A DNA stretch of 64,000 bases from Cryptomeria japonica (taxonomy: Eukaryota > Streptophyta > Pinopsida > Cupressales > Cupressaceae): contig NC_081409.1 in the NCBI RefSeq assembly GCF_030272615.1, forward strand, positions 615,828,755-615,892,754, given 5' to 3'. Positions within the stretch are counted from its first letter, which is position 1; each line of letters starts with the position of its first letter. Below, piece by piece: positions 35,992 to 49,024 of the stretch. Below the pieces are notes generated by a model. It did not search any database. It was not told where the DNA came from and saw only the letters and a list, made by a program, of their open reading frames with translations. Position numbers and translations under genes: made by a program.

Positions 35992-37880
35992 TCATTTCTT
36001 ACTAAGAGAATTATATAGACTTTCATGGATCATTTTTTGTGACCCATCCGCTATGTTTTGCATGCACTCCTGCTCTCTTTGCCACCTGTTAGATTTTCTC
36101 CTTACACTTCGAGGTGGCCCGCAATCCGCCTTCACTCTGTTGCAAGTAGTAACTCTAGGTTTCTGCTGCGACTTCTTTTTCTTCGACACTACCTTAGTAT
36201 AGCTCATTTCTTCTTCAAATTCAATTCCCTCCAAACCTGTTGAATCATTAGCCTTCAGGGACTGCAAGGTGTCTAGAATAACAACATTCTGGTCCAAGTC
36301 AAGGAAGGAACAGGTAGAGTGTTGTGAAGAAGAGTCATCCTCAAGGATCTTCTTCAAATTATTGAACCCAAGATTACCAAATGATGACCCAAGAACCAGA
36401 GACGATTGTTGGTCTTTGAAGGTACATTCTTCCATATCCTTGAATCTAGGTACATTCTTCCATATCCTTGAATCTAGGTACATTCTTCCATATCCTTGAA
36501 TCTACAATGGTTTGTGGGTAAAAGTTCTCCATCCTCCAGTTCATCTACCAATTCCTTTTCTCCTTCATTTACAACCACCACATTCCCCTTAGCTATCTCT
36601 TCTTCATCCTAAACAGGGGCCTCCTTAGGAATAATCTCTTGATCCATATCCTTAACCTCAAGGTTTTGATCTTCATGGATTCTCTTTTTATTGCCTTCCT
36701 CTTGATCCATTTCTTTCACTTCATTGTTCTTGCTTAGTTGAACATTATTTTCCTTATTGATTTCTTGGCTCCCATTAGGCCCTTCCTGGTGCGCAATATC
36801 TTCCTTCTTGTTCTGAGCTTTTGTATCCACAAGTTTGGGTTTCCAGACAATAGATCCCTTGTTGGAATCTTTCTTAGTATTTTGAGGGCATTTCTTTGCC
36901 CAGTGGCCTGCCTTTTTGCATAAGAAATAGACAAAAGGTAACAATTCAAACTCAAGAGTTTGAACTAACGTTCCCAGCTTCGACACCGGTTCAATTGACG
37001 AAGGTAGGTCCTTAGATTTGGACACCCCCACACAAATCCTAGCATAGACCATTCTTTTACTGGCCACCATCATTGGATCAATGGATAGGAGTTCCCTAAA
37101 CACTCCAGCAATGCCCTTGAAAATATCTTCATGCCAATATTCCAGAGGAAGCCTTGACAACTTGATCCAAACATGAATAGTTTCAAAAAAGGTATCAAAC
37201 AAATCCATATTCGGATTCCACTTCTTAAGGGTTAAGGAAGACCTCCCCATAATCCAAGGGCCACCATAGAGGATAGCCAAAATATCCTCAGTGCAAGAGA
37301 AATCAAAGGAGAAAAAACCTCAAGGGAGAGCCGACACCTCAACTTGCCCTTTGATCTTCCACCTCTGACTAACAAAAATCCTCATTGAGTCAAAAATTGG
37401 GTCTAGGCCCAAAGAACTTTCCAACAAGGGTGAGCGCCATGATAGCAATGTTGTGGTCAATCACCTGGTCAGGAATAGAAAGGGAAACCTTACCACTCAC
37501 CTTATCACAAGTGACAAAGACAGGGGGAAAGGAAGAATTTCTAGTCGGTTTCACCTCGAATAAAGCTGCCCAACGATTAAAAGGCACATTATGTGGCCCC
37601 CGTGATAGGTTGGATTACCTAAGAAACCCGTGATGAAGACATATCACGAGGGACATCCACAGGGGGAACCCTGATGGGTGCCCATTCCCTAGGTCCACCT
37701 AAAAACCCATTTTTGGATCCCCGCCATCTTTAGTCTCCACATCTCCTTGGTTGTCCTTAGTGCCAACAGATCCAGGGGATCTCAAGCCAGGTCCCTGTGA
37801 AGTCGGAAGAGACCCGCTAGGATCCGCAGAAGCATCGCTTGAAACCCTACCCTGAGTGCCATTCAAAGTTCGACAATAAG
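35992..37880 (-). pseudogene. LINE ORF1 (DUF4283-like domain and zinc knuckle)
   Basis: The reading starts near 37877 (GTQGRVSSDASADPSGS), probably 5'-truncated. 37587-37150 holds the DUF4283-like region: ALTLVGKFFGPRPNF, GGPWIMGRSSLTL, then VWIKLSRLPLEYW, a pattern typical of plant LINE ORF1 proteins. A knuckle follows near 36900 (YFLCKKAGHWAKKC), where the first Cys is Tyr. The C-terminal part is Lys/Glu/Asn-rich. A 28-bp triplication (36422-36505) shifts the frame. The final segment ends NSLSKK-stop, the TGA overlapping the ORF2 ATG. It would bind element RNA in an active LINE; here it is broken. Confidence 0.78.
36422..36505. repeat. 28-bp tandem repeat, three copies
   Basis: GTACATTCTTCCATATCCTT plus GAATCTAG, repeated at 36422, 36450 and 36478. 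It lies inside LINE ORF1. Since 28 is not a multiple of three, the copies change the frame. Confidence 0.95.
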
Positions 37881-39801
37881 TTAATAAAAGGAATGAGTTA
37901 TATTTTGTTTAAATTAATGTAATTAAATAATTACATGTTCTTTTTGTATAATTAGAATTAATGAGTATTTTATTATGTTAGATTTGTTTTTGGGCTATTA
38001 TCAAAAGGGGTAATGTTTTGATTTAAAAATTATTTGTTTGGAAATTTCGATGGAAAATAAAAAATTATTTGTTTGGAAATTCCGATGGAAAATATTATAA
38101 AAGGGAAATGTAAACTTTATGCTTTAAATAGGTTTAATTAAATAAATTTATGGCATTAGGAAATGAAATTGTCTTATATGCTATGGTTTGACCTTTGTTG
38201 TCAATACACATCTTTATCCTTTTGAAGTGGTCAAGTATTAGTGTGTTGAACAATTACCTCTAGGTAGTCTATCCCTTGTTAAGGTTGATAATGGTAAATT
38301 TTTTAGTAGTTGTGTCGGATACCCCATGTGATGAGTATATTGGTGATGCATAGTTCATAATTTTGGATCATGGTTCTTGGATTAGTATTTAGAGTTTATT
38401 TCAATCTCCCAACTGAGACCCGTATGGAAGTGTCTATGTATTTACTCGGAAGGGTTTTTTGGTTATCCTTGTGCATTGAATAGTGGATTATTAATGGATT
38501 AATTTTATTATATCTATGATACCTTTAGACAATAGAAACCCTATGTCTATGGATGAGGTTTTATTAGTTTCTTGTATACTTGCTATGGTTCTCTTGTTTG
38601 TAGAAGAGTAAATTGTAGTTAAGGACTTTCAATGCTAAGGGAAATGTTTATATCAAGTTAATCTCATTAAATAGGTTTATTTATAAATTTAGGAAGTGAT
38701 CCAGAAGAATCTTGTTGATTTATGGTTCTTTAGTAATGAGTAAAGTGCGTGTTTTATTTTTTAGGTGAATCTTGTACTTGAATTCTATTTGGGTTGAGGT
38801 AGTTAGTTGAGTATGTAAACCTTTTGATTATTGACATGTTACCTTTAGTGTAGCATTAATTAATGTTTTTCCTTAAGAGTCAAAGAGAGGATAGGAACCA
38901 AGAGGAAGAGTGATAATTCTTTATGTTAGAGGGTATCCGTTAAATCTATAACTATTCCATATATATATTCTTGTATGGAAATAATATATTGAAATTAAGA
39001 TTATTTGTGTAGAATTAGGTGTGAGTGTTTTAGTGATGCATTGCCTTGGTATTAATCAAGTTCAAAATGTCAGATGTTAATTATATCTAGCACTTTAAGT
39101 ATTCTTAATGCTTCAAGGTATCATATTGGTTTATATTAGTGTTGAAGTCGGTGTTTGGGTCCCTTGGTGTAGTTTTGTAGGTAAATTATTGTACAATAAC
39201 CTTTATATTAGGTTATCTAGGACTTCGTCTCTGTTTCACCTAAGTGGGTGGCTGCCAACAAGAGAACTGTCTGGGGTAGGAGACCCTAGAAAGGGTTGCC
39301 TACCCGATGTTGTTATGTCTTTTTAAGTCGAACTAAAAAGTCTCTACGCATTCACGTAGGCAAGGCCATCTGCGATGAGCCCCCGAGATTGTAGGTCTAG
39401 CCCTTAGGTCTGGCTCTTCTGAGTTGTCTAGTCTTGTCACTCTTCTTAGGTTATATGGTCACCCTTGTGAGTTCAATGGAGATGTTTGATCTAGTTAAAG
39501 TTATTGGCTGGTTGATCCTATTTAACATATATCTAACATTTGATAGATCTAATGTGTGCATCTAGCAGTGTAGGCTTGTGTGTAGGAAGGTGCGACAGGT
39601 CGATACATGTACTGTATCGGGAAGAGGAATCTCAGGTATGAGGTGACAGGTTTGTTAGTTGAGTGTTTCTTAAATCAGAATTCACTATGTTACAATATGT
39701 ATAATCATAATCTTTTGGTAATGTTGTAATATTTGATTTAAAAAAAAAAAATTTATTGCTACTTTTTAGTGATGTTCACTTGTGTAAAAGTGGGCATTAC
39801 A
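37881..39801. repeat. AT-rich spacer ending in an LTR-like terminus
   Basis: No gene. GGGCATTACA at 39792-39801 is the inverse of the LTR-like start at 19499. The block 39230-39660 is less AT-rich than its flanks and may be LTR sequence, but no TATA box, primer site or partner copy was found. Confidence 0.3.
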
Positions 39802-41437
39802 TTTGTGTAGGTTGTTCTTTGCAATTTGTCAATTATACATTATAGTAAATTTACATCATGTAAATATAAGACTTTATCATGATCACATAGCTTGTAAACC
39901 TTATGATGGTGTTTACAACCTCCAAAACCACACTCAATAATGAAAAAGCATAAAAATTGAGTTTACAGTTAAGATACCAAGAGAGATAACCCTTACACAA
40001 GGTGTAGAGTAGCATTATCTAGTCTTATAATGTCTCTAGAGGCACCAAAATGTATTTTACCACACTTGGAAGATGACATGAACTAATTTGACCCTTTTTA
40101 TAACATGCTTTATGAATGTAGTGATGAATTTATTGCTTGTGTTGAGAGGTGATTTTAAAAACACCATAGTAGAGACATTTTTTCCACTTCTATTAAGGGG
40201 CATATTCATAGTTTTTCAGGTAGAGATGGTATCACCACTTGTGGAAATTAACAATTCTGTCAAACTACAAAAGTATTTTCTTTCTTTTTTTGACACGCTT
40301 GTACATTGGAAACACTACTTGATACTCCAAATCATCCCAAGGCTCCCTTTGAGTTGGCCATAAGAGATTGGACCTCTAAAAATAAAAAATAGAAATCTCT
40401 TTATGATAACAATACTTGAAATGGATCAAAAATTAGTTTTGGATGGTCCTTGAACGTAAGGTATGACCCATTTTATAGATCATTTTCACAAGGTTCAAAG
40501 ACCCAAAATGCATACATATGCAAAATATCTAAAGTGTAGTGTTTCTATTGTTGATTCAAAACCTAAAGTTCTTCTACTTCATAATATTCTCAATGTGATT
40601 CAATAATCATTCAATTCTCTTATAATTTAGTTCTTATATCTTTAACAATTTCCCTAGGGCCCTTATCTTTTATATATGACCCATCCTTGAGGTATTATTC
40701 AAATATTTTTGCATGCAAGTTGACTAACAATTACTCAACTTAGTAATTTTTTGGATCAGTTTGAAATAAAAAACACATTTAAATTTGAAAGATGCTATTG
40801 TGTACATGATTCAATTCAAGGAATAAAATCACTTACGTAATCTATTCCATTAAAAATAAAAAAAATAAAATAGTATGAGTTAAGATGCCTCCAAACCACT
40901 AGAATCAAAAGATTCAAGATTGAAAGATTTTCTAGATTTTGATATCTTATGCACAACATAAATCAAATTAAATACCAAAATGATCTATCTTAAAATAAAA
41001 TCCAAATTGAATGTAGAGTGGAAAAAAGCAAGCATATTTTTTCCTCTATAACTACCTATTAATATATATATTTGTACTTTTTTAGTAGACATAATTATAT
41101 GATAGACAATGGTCCTATAGAAGGTATAAAAGTATGTAAGGGAGGACCACAACCTTGATTTAAAAATGTCGGAGAGTAAAATTTTTTAATGCTTTTTTAA
41201 TCAGTTCCTACTTTAACTTTTAAGTTATGCTAATCAATACTTTGGATCCATTTAAGTTAAAAGTAATCTAAATAAGATTAGTTTTGTAGGAAACGGTTGA
41301 ATTGCATTCATATCTACATATCTACATATCTACTATTATATTAAGTGGATTACAACTTAATTACTAAATATATCTAAGTCAAAAATTATTTCTTGATTAA
41401 ATTATTATAAAAAAGAGAAATCAATTCTTGAAAAAAC
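39802..41437. other. AT-rich spacer, no gene recognised
   Basis: No domain or repeat family recognised. The frame at 40088-40363 has no family motif. Confidence 0.55.
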
Positions 41438-41640
41438 AGATTGGGTTGTTTCTGTAGTGCATTGGTCAAGGGGTGGTATTGTTGTTGTGAACACCAAGGT
41501 TCAAACCCCCGCTAGGTCATTGTGATCATAAGCTTGTGCCTTTATTGATCCAATGTACTTGTAAGTTTGAAAGCTCATCACTTTGTGTCAAAAGTGTTTC
41601 ACCAATAGAATCTAGAAGACATGTCATGCCACATCACTAA
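41438..41640 (+). repeat. possible tRNA-derived SINE
   Basis: TAGTGCATTGGT (41455-41466) fits a pol III A box, and GGTTCAAACCC (41498-41508) fits a B box, 31 bases apart in the right order. A non-tRNA tail of about 130 bases follows. It does not fold as a complete tRNA and lacks a recognisable anticodon arm, so a SINE is more likely than a tRNA gene. I found no clear target-site duplication. Confidence 0.45.
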
Positions 41641-44600
41641 TCACATTAAAAATTTTACCCAACACTATTAAAAAAATCATAAAAACACAAAAAATCTAAC
41701 ATAATCATATCTCCCAATAAAATTTTTTTCTTTTGTATTCCCATATAATACTCTCCACCCTTATATTCTCTTTGTTTCACATACAATTCCATGTAAAGAT
41801 ATTCTAAAAGTGGAGACTAAAATATTTGCTTTCAATACCATTTCAAGTTACCATAATCCAAATATACTTTATTTTATTATTACTCCCACTTATTTCCCTT
41901 TGGACCACCAATATAATCCAAGGGGAATATCATATGGCCCAAGTTCAATACTATAATATATTTTCTTTATACAATCATATGATGTCAAATTCAATTAACT
42001 TTATATATAAAATCATTGTGAAAAGATTGAGTTATGATGTTAAGAGCTTCATCCCCATTTAGCCACGTACATTCATTTATATGGTCCACCCGTGACCATA
42101 TAAAAAAATATTCAAACCTAAGCCAAATTCCAACTATATATAACCTCATCCACTCCTTTTCTTTACACCTTGCACATGCCCAATTAATTTTCTATTGATT
42201 TACACATATACTTTTCGTTGATGTGGACTTGGCATTTATTTGCTTGTCAACTTGTGATAGATTTTTAATAAAAAAATTGATATTATAAATATGGGTATTT
42301 CTGAATTTTTTTTTGTTGTTGTTGTCAGAGGGTATCTTTGAGACTCAGTTCAGTGTTCATTTGGAGTGAGCTAAGGCGAGATTAGTTTCTGAGATGTACC
42401 AAGCAGACCACTTACCAAGTGCATCGGGTGAAATCCAAACTTCGAAGTCGAATCCATGATGTATGAGGAGCAAACCCACGACCGAAACCAACTTTACTAT
42501 CCATGGAGGTTGAGTATCTTTGTATTTTTAAGTGAGTTATAATATAATAAATATTTATTCAATTGAAAAGCCATTTTTGACAAAATATCAATCAAATAAA
42601 AACCAACCTTACTCAATTACGTATTGAGAAATCTAAATCTTAATAAATGATATAATTAAAAATATATATTTATCAATTAAATCAATATCTCTTTAAGAAT
42701 CATTTTAAATTTCATAAAAATTAAAGAATCTCACATTGACCCACAACATCCACAATGATGATTTTGTTAAGAATTATATGAAATATTTTAATTTTTTTTG
42801 AATTTTTTGAGTTGGTTTTCTTTTGCATTTCCAACCAAGTTAATAATTATTCTTTTAAAAAAATCACTGGCATATCTGTTAAGTGTCATGGGAGAAGGAT
42901 GCGTATTGAATATTTTTTCCTTTTTTAAGTAAAGATTTCTTTACTTTTACATCTTTGCCTTTGTAAATGTGATTGGTAGATGTCATATTCAAAGGTGGGA
43001 ATAATGACCCCTTTAGGGGTAAGCTAAATTATATTTATTTTTATCAAGAGTGATATGTATTAATTTAATATAAAACTTGGAAAAATATGATTTTTTTTTA
43101 ATATAATTTATTTTATAACTTTTAACAAGTATTTCATAAGATGTAAGTTATTACAATTTGAATTGTAAAATTTAGTGACAAGTAAATTTGTGTTTAAGTT
43201 CATAAGAATTATTTTATTTAATCAAATAAATATTTTTGTAATAAATCAAATCTTAATGCTTAAGCGTATGTTATCACAACTAAATTTATTAGAGTTCTAG
43301 AATCACATTTCAATATTGATTTTACAAAATGAAAAAAATCTAAAAAAATATAATCTTAGTATTTCATTAGTTTGCAATCTTAGTGTTTCATTATAAAGGT
43401 CTGGTTTTTTTCATAATTCTTTAGTTTGCAATCTAAGTATTTCATTATAAAAGTCTGATTTTTTTCTCATGATCATATTCTCAAATGAATATAGACTTCC
43501 ATGTAGATTTATTTTAGCAAAAATAGATCTCGATCACAAAATTTTCATTTGGAAGTGTCCACTAAATTGTATGTAGTATGACTTTGGATCCAATTTACAA
43601 ACAAAATAAAAAAATGTGAAAAACTTGACATTTTGATATAACAGCTCCAACTCATGTAGTTAAAACTTTAACAAAAATCTAAATATAACCTTTTGTAGAT
43701 CTATACATGAAGCTTTTATAATTATATTTTAAAAATTATTTTAGTTATTGTTTATATTTTCCTTTTTATTTTTATAAAAAACAGATCATCAATACCAATA
43801 TATAAAATTCATTGTCTTTTAAAGAAAAAATAATAAATATTTTGAAAAATTAAAATAAATAAGCACTAGAAGAGAGATTCTATCAAAAAAGTACACACAC
43901 ATAAGTTATGTCTCATAAAAATAGTTGTGTTTTTAGCGTATGCAATTTTCTATATTTTTTAATAAAAATATATTATCAAAATAGAAAAAAACAATCTATC
44001 CACTACCACTTTAAGTTATAAATATAAAAAAAAATGAAGGAAGAAGATAAAATTTAGTTTATAAAAGCTATGTCCCATGCAATCTAATTTTTTAACATTT
44101 TATCAACAACCAAACTATAATATCAATTTTACAATAAGTTACATTATATTTTTATAATTTAAAAAAATACAAACATAAAATTAAATAAAAAGTAAATATT
44201 CTATTGGTTTATATCATTCAAGATCTAAAACATATATGTCACTTTCTAGTGGTTTAAATTAAAAAAATAGATAGTGTTGGACATTTCTTTTATAATAATG
44301 GGACACAAATTTGCACTCTCACCCACCAAATTAGATCCATTTGTTTTTTTTCTATTGTATTAAGAAAAAATGATTACAATGAAATAATAGTTACAACAAC
44401 ATAACAACTGTAACATTAACAATAAAACATCAAGAACATCACACAGTAGTTGAATAATGGGCAACTACATCTACTGTTAAAGTAATCTTTAACAAAAAAG
44501 AGCAGAAGCTACACATAAATTCTTAGTAGTAGATATTGAAGGCATTGATATAATGTTTCAACTTAATTTAAAAATAAATTCTTAATAGTTGTTTTCATTG

Positions 44601-44749
44601 TCAGCTCAAACATAATATGCATGATGTAGAGATGTATTAGCATGTTTTGGTGGAAGGTTGGAGCAGATAACAAGACAACAACAAAGGAGGAGTTGAAAAG
44701 AGTACTTAAATCACTTCCTGAGTTTCCAACTTGAGAAGACTAGATATGC
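41641..44749. other. AT-rich spacer, no gene recognised
   Basis: Very AT-rich (for example 43700-44300). A short GC-richer block at 42330-42520 has no identifiable feature. Confidence 0.6.
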
Positions 44750-46209
44750 AATTCAACAAAAGAACCCATCTTGTTGTGTATTTCCATCACTTGTTGAAGA
44801 GGTAAGAAGAGAAAAGCCCGAGATGATGTGCATTGTAGCTGGCTTGATTCTGTCTTGTAGTTGTGCTTGAAGATTTTTTGCTCGAAGATAAGATACATCA
44901 TCATGAACATAAGAGGTTAGGTAGACTATTTGAGTTTGAATGCTAAACCATATGGTTTGAATTTCAATTTCCATGGGAGAAAAGAGTGAGGCAAGGTAGC
45001 TTGATAGCAAAATTTCCAAATATTTTTAATAATGATAAGCCTACATGAATTTGAAATCAAGTCGTGGGCACGAGATGATACAAGAAGAGTTATTTTTCTA
45101 TGGCCACATGAAATGGAAAAGAGTAGGTATGGAGGTCTTATGGGCAGTCCATAACATTCTCACATGAGGGCATAACCAAGATCAATGCTTGAAAGATTCT
45201 TATTTACCACAAAAGGGGCAAGTTGGGGGCAAGAAGATGAACTTAAGATGAGAGCCCACTGGAAATTTAGAATGAAGGAGTTTCCAAGCAATTAGTTGTG
45301 ATTGATCATCAAATTTTGTTTTCCAAATTTGAAGGCTAAGTTTATTCCAATGGCCTTGGCTTATGTGACACCTCCATCTAGTGTTGAGACGATGAGATAT
45401 TGACGATTTAGGAACAAGTTGCTTATAGAGCACTTTGAGAGGAAAAACTCTATTGGTGTTGTCATTAGGCCACCTCTAATCCTTAAGAAAGTAAGCATGA
45501 ATACAAGATGACATGAGGAGACTAAGAGTAGGAAGCACAAAATTTTGGATTTCCATCATTGTTGCCTTATCTTTGTAATTTAAACCAAAGAAATGTTTAC
45601 TTTGAAGCCACAATTTCCATATGAAACTTGAGGAATCTCGTAGGCTCTCGAACACATGAATACCTTTATTGAGGAGGTGCTTAGCTTTACATCTAGGAAT
45701 CTTTTCCAAAGGGTTGTTATTTACTTGGATTAGTTTGCTCCACCATATTGAAGAAGTTGCAAAACCTAGCCCATGGTTGAAGGTCTGATCAAACTAAGAC
45801 AATTTGTGTGAAACCAAATGCCAATATTTCCAAATGTAATTGAGGGGAGCTAAATCACGGAATTTAAATAATGTGGCTAAGAGGATTTTATCATTCCATT
45901 GTATTGTGTTCCAAGAATTTCCAACTATGGTTGTTTGAATTTGATATCGAATTAGGATTTTCCATGGAACATTCCCTTCTAAGGCTCTATTGATCCATTT
46001 GGCTAAAAGGAAAACCCCTTGTGTGTAAGGATCAATGATACTCAAACGTCCTTATATTTTGGGAGGATGCAATTAGCCCCCGATGTCACAAGCATGCCTT
46101 TTTTATTTCCCCTTTTAGACCATATAAAGTTATAGATAAGCTTAGTAAGTAGATTATAACAAGTTAGATGGAAGCCAACATAAAGATACACACACACATA
46201 AATATATAA

Positions 46210-46275
<66 letters not shown>

Positions 46276-46365
46276 ATGTATGTATGTATATGTATGTATG
46301 CATGCATGTATGTATGTATGTATGTATGTATGTATGTATGTATGTATATATGTATGTATGTATGC

Positions 46366-46415
<50 letters not shown>

Positions 46416-48830
46416 GTATATATGTATATGTATACGCGCGCGCGCGTGTGTGTGATCAACCATGGATAATAAACGATTTTGACCAAGCCAATAGTTTGAA
46501 TTTGAATTTTATGAAAAACCATCTCCTCATATCTCTTAAAGATACTCTAAATCCAAAGGGTACACCAAGGTATCTAGTAATGATTCAATGTTTGATATTC
46601 TTCCATTCATTCAAAATCCATGGGAGATGAGGGCTGGGGTGGGTCATCCAAAATTTAGTTTTGTGGTTAGCATGTTGAGAGCCCAAAACAACACAATAGT
46701 AATCAAGGACACCCAACAAATTATTGACATCCACAATTGAGTTTTGTACAAAAATCATACTATCATTAACAAAATGAGAATTAATGGCTATAGTATTTCC
46801 AGGGAGGGAGATGCCATGGATGAGGAAATTTTATTGGGCATCTTGAAGGAGATATTTGAGGGCATTAGTGGTGAGGACATAAAGGAATGGAGCAAGAGAG
46901 AAACCTTGTCGAATTGATTTTTAGAGGGGGAATTGTGGAGAAAGATCTCCATTAATAGCCAATCTAGAATTTGCATCCATAAACAATATTCGAACATGGA
47001 CACAAAAATTAGGAACGAATCCCAACAATTGCAATATTTTGAGAATAAATGGTCATTTTATATGGTCGTAAGCTTTATCGAAATCAAGTTTGAGATCCAA
47101 GGCATCTTGAGTTGTTTGTTGTGCTCATTAAATGATTTCCCAAGATAGAACCAAATTGTGCAAAATAAATCTACCTCCAAGGAATCCATTTTGTTTAGGT
47201 CTAACAATTTATTGAGTGATAAGTTTGATTATTTTGGTTAAGAATTTATCTATACTATTATAACTAGTATTAAGAAATGTTATTGGCGACCAACCATTCA
47301 CAATATTTTCTTGCTTGCCTTTGGGAATAAGATTAGTGAGACCTTGATTTATAAATGGTCCTAGGGACCCCATTTCAATGCCCTCAAGATAAAATTGTAG
47401 AAATCCTCTCAAATGTAAGCCCAAAGTGCATGGTAGAACTCAACAAGAAGGCCATCCAACCGTGGGCTTTTCCCTAAAGCCAATTTGTACATAACCTCTT
47501 CAATTTATTCCAAAGAGAGATAGTGACCATGAAAGATGTTGTATTCATGTTGTATTTTATATGGAATAAAAACAACAAATTTTTATTCCAAGAAATGTTA
47601 TTAATGGGTCATTATTTGATTCATTTGTAAAGAGATGTTTATAATGCTCATAAAATATTTTCATGATTGCATCTTGGATGGTTTGCGGTAATCCATTAGC
47701 ATAATTGATCATAGAAATATGTTCCTTCTTATGTTTGTGTTGAAGGTATTAGAAGAAGAATTTAGTGCTCTTATATCCATCCTTCATCCATTGTAAATGG
47801 TCTCTCAATTGAGCACCTTTTCCCTTGGTTGCCAATTTATGAAGAATGTTTTTAGTATGAGCAATTGATTGTCGAAAATGAATATTGTAAGAATTGTTGT
47901 CAATAAGTTTTCTACCTTGAGGAAGATATGTTTCAAGAGATTTCTCTATTCTCCTATGCTTTGATGTAGCTCTCTAACCATAGTATTGAAGGAAAATAAT
48001 GCAATGAGATATTGTACTTTTGCACCAGCTTACTCATCTATCATTTTGGTTTAGGTCCAACTCTCCAAATAGCAAGAAGAATATCAATGCAATCTTGGTT
48101 TTGTATATGGGAAATGTTTAGTTTGTATAGAAGCTCATAAGGGTGAGATATGCCTCCAACAAGATAAAGAGTGGTGAAAATGGAAAGGTGATCAAAAAGA
48201 GTTGCAACCAAGTCTAGATGAATAAAGTGCCTAGAAGTGAAGGGATGACAAGAATATTTGGTGAGATGTAAAAACTGTCCAAGTAACACATCTTATACAA
48301 AAATACTTCATGATAATTGCTCCATGTAAAACAATGGGGTCTATGAGAATCCATTTTCCCAATAATTGGATTATCAACTCGTAGAGAGTTATGACCAAGA
48401 GTCCAAAATTCAAACTCGGATTGTGTTAACCGTGATAGGCTATCCTAGTTGTGGTCAATTGGGTGTTCTGTCATGTTAAAATATCCCCCTAAAATCAAAT
48501 CAATAGTGGGAAATTGAGGTTGCAACCATTCCCATAATTCAATTCTTTGGAAGGGGAGTTGGGGGCATAAATGGAGTAGAAACCAATAAGCACATCTTGG
48601 AAGAGGATGGTTGCCCAAACATAATTATTATTAGGATATGATCCAAAGGTGACTAATGATTTCCCAAGCCATGGGGCAAAGATCCAACACTGCCCTCTAG
48701 AGCCCTCAAGATGGTTGGTATGGAAGAAGTGGGACTCTTTCCATATACAAGCAAGTGAATCATCAAGATGTGTGTGACTAACCTTCATTTCTTGAAGCAT
48801 AATTGCATTTGAGAAATTGTTCAAGATAGA
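44750..48830 (-). pseudogene. third L1-type LINE, ORF2 remnant
   Basis: From right to left on the minus strand: endonuclease-like segment 48824-48495 (IMLQEMKVSHTHLDDS, VLIGFYSIYAPNSPSKE); RT pieces at about 47480 (GKSPRLDGLLVEFYHALW) and 46900 (IRQGFSLAPFLYVLTTNALK). The active-site region reads FVND near 46770 where FADD is usual. A zinc-binding, RT-associated stretch (WKLLHSKFPVGSHL, CPFCGK) is near 45200-45300. Stops and shifts are very frequent, so this is the oldest-looking LINE in the window. A large simple-repeat tract (46185-46455) sits within it. No ORF1, RNase H or target-site copies were recognised. Confidence 0.72.
46210..46454. repeat. compound simple repeat: (TG)n, (TATG)n, (TATATG)n, (CG)6
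   Basis: 245 bases alternate purine and pyrimidine without a single break: (TG)32 to 46274, TATG-type units to about 46365, TATATG-type units to about 46430, then (CG)6 and TG. All the long frames across it (poly Cys-Val, Tyr-Met, His-Thr) are artefacts. Confidence 0.97.
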
Positions 48831-49024
48831 CTATTTGACATGATATTAGATCCATTTATTGTGGAGATATTTATATTATTATAGATATAACTTTGTATGA
48901 CATAAAGAAGAATATCAACAACCCTTGTCTTAGTGTTCACAATTACAACCAATATATTTCAACGATTAAACAACAATAATAACTTTTCCACAAAGTATAT
49001 AATTGAAGTAGAGCATGTAATCCT
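48831..49024. other. short spacer, nothing recognised
   Basis: AT-rich sequence between the LINE remnant and the LTR-like unit. Confidence 0.5.

Larger units (their letters stand above)
28829..35995 (-). pseudogene. LINE ORF2 (endonuclease - reverse transcriptase - RNase H), split by 32201-35163
   Basis: It starts at the ATG at 35995. The endonuclease part (35995-35164) shows LIQETKM and RIGSDHFPI, with premature stops. After the inserted LINE the reading resumes at 32200. The RT region spans 32124-30700, with KDGDKNTRIFH, ALGLDGFPMFFFQHFW, LRQGDPISPILF and the active-site QFVDD near 30980. A zinc-binding RT-associated stretch lies at 29807-29523. RNase H spans 29350-28900, with catalytic Asp, Glu and Asp in FDGAARGNPG, VEAIGAYH and EGDSKN. 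The last position reads AEFLSN where AD is common. The stop is at 28829-28831. Several stops and frameshifts are present, so it is not functional. Confidence 0.85.
26839..37880 (-). mobile_element. L1-type LINE, minus strand, three ORFs, interrupted by a second LINE
   Basis: Read on the minus strand from about 37880, the order is ORF1 (DUF4283-like plus zinc knuckle), ORF2 (endonuclease, RT, zinc-binding region, RNase H), an extra ORF3, and a 3' UTR of about 250 bases ending near a (TA)n tract. About 2.9 kb in the middle (32217-35147) is a later antisense LINE. Without it the element is about 8.1 kb. I could not find a target-site duplication around the outer ends, so both outer limits are approximate and the 5' end is probably truncated. 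All ORFs carry stops or frameshifts. Confidence 0.8.

Noticed and set aside
41438-41640. A functional tRNA gene
   Set aside because: A and B boxes are present but the acceptor and anticodon arms do not pair, so a SINE is the better reading.
46154-46630. Several overlapping frames of 81-138 codons (poly Cys-Val, Tyr-Ile, His-Thr)
   Set aside because: All arise from TG/TATG repeats, which lack stops in most frames.
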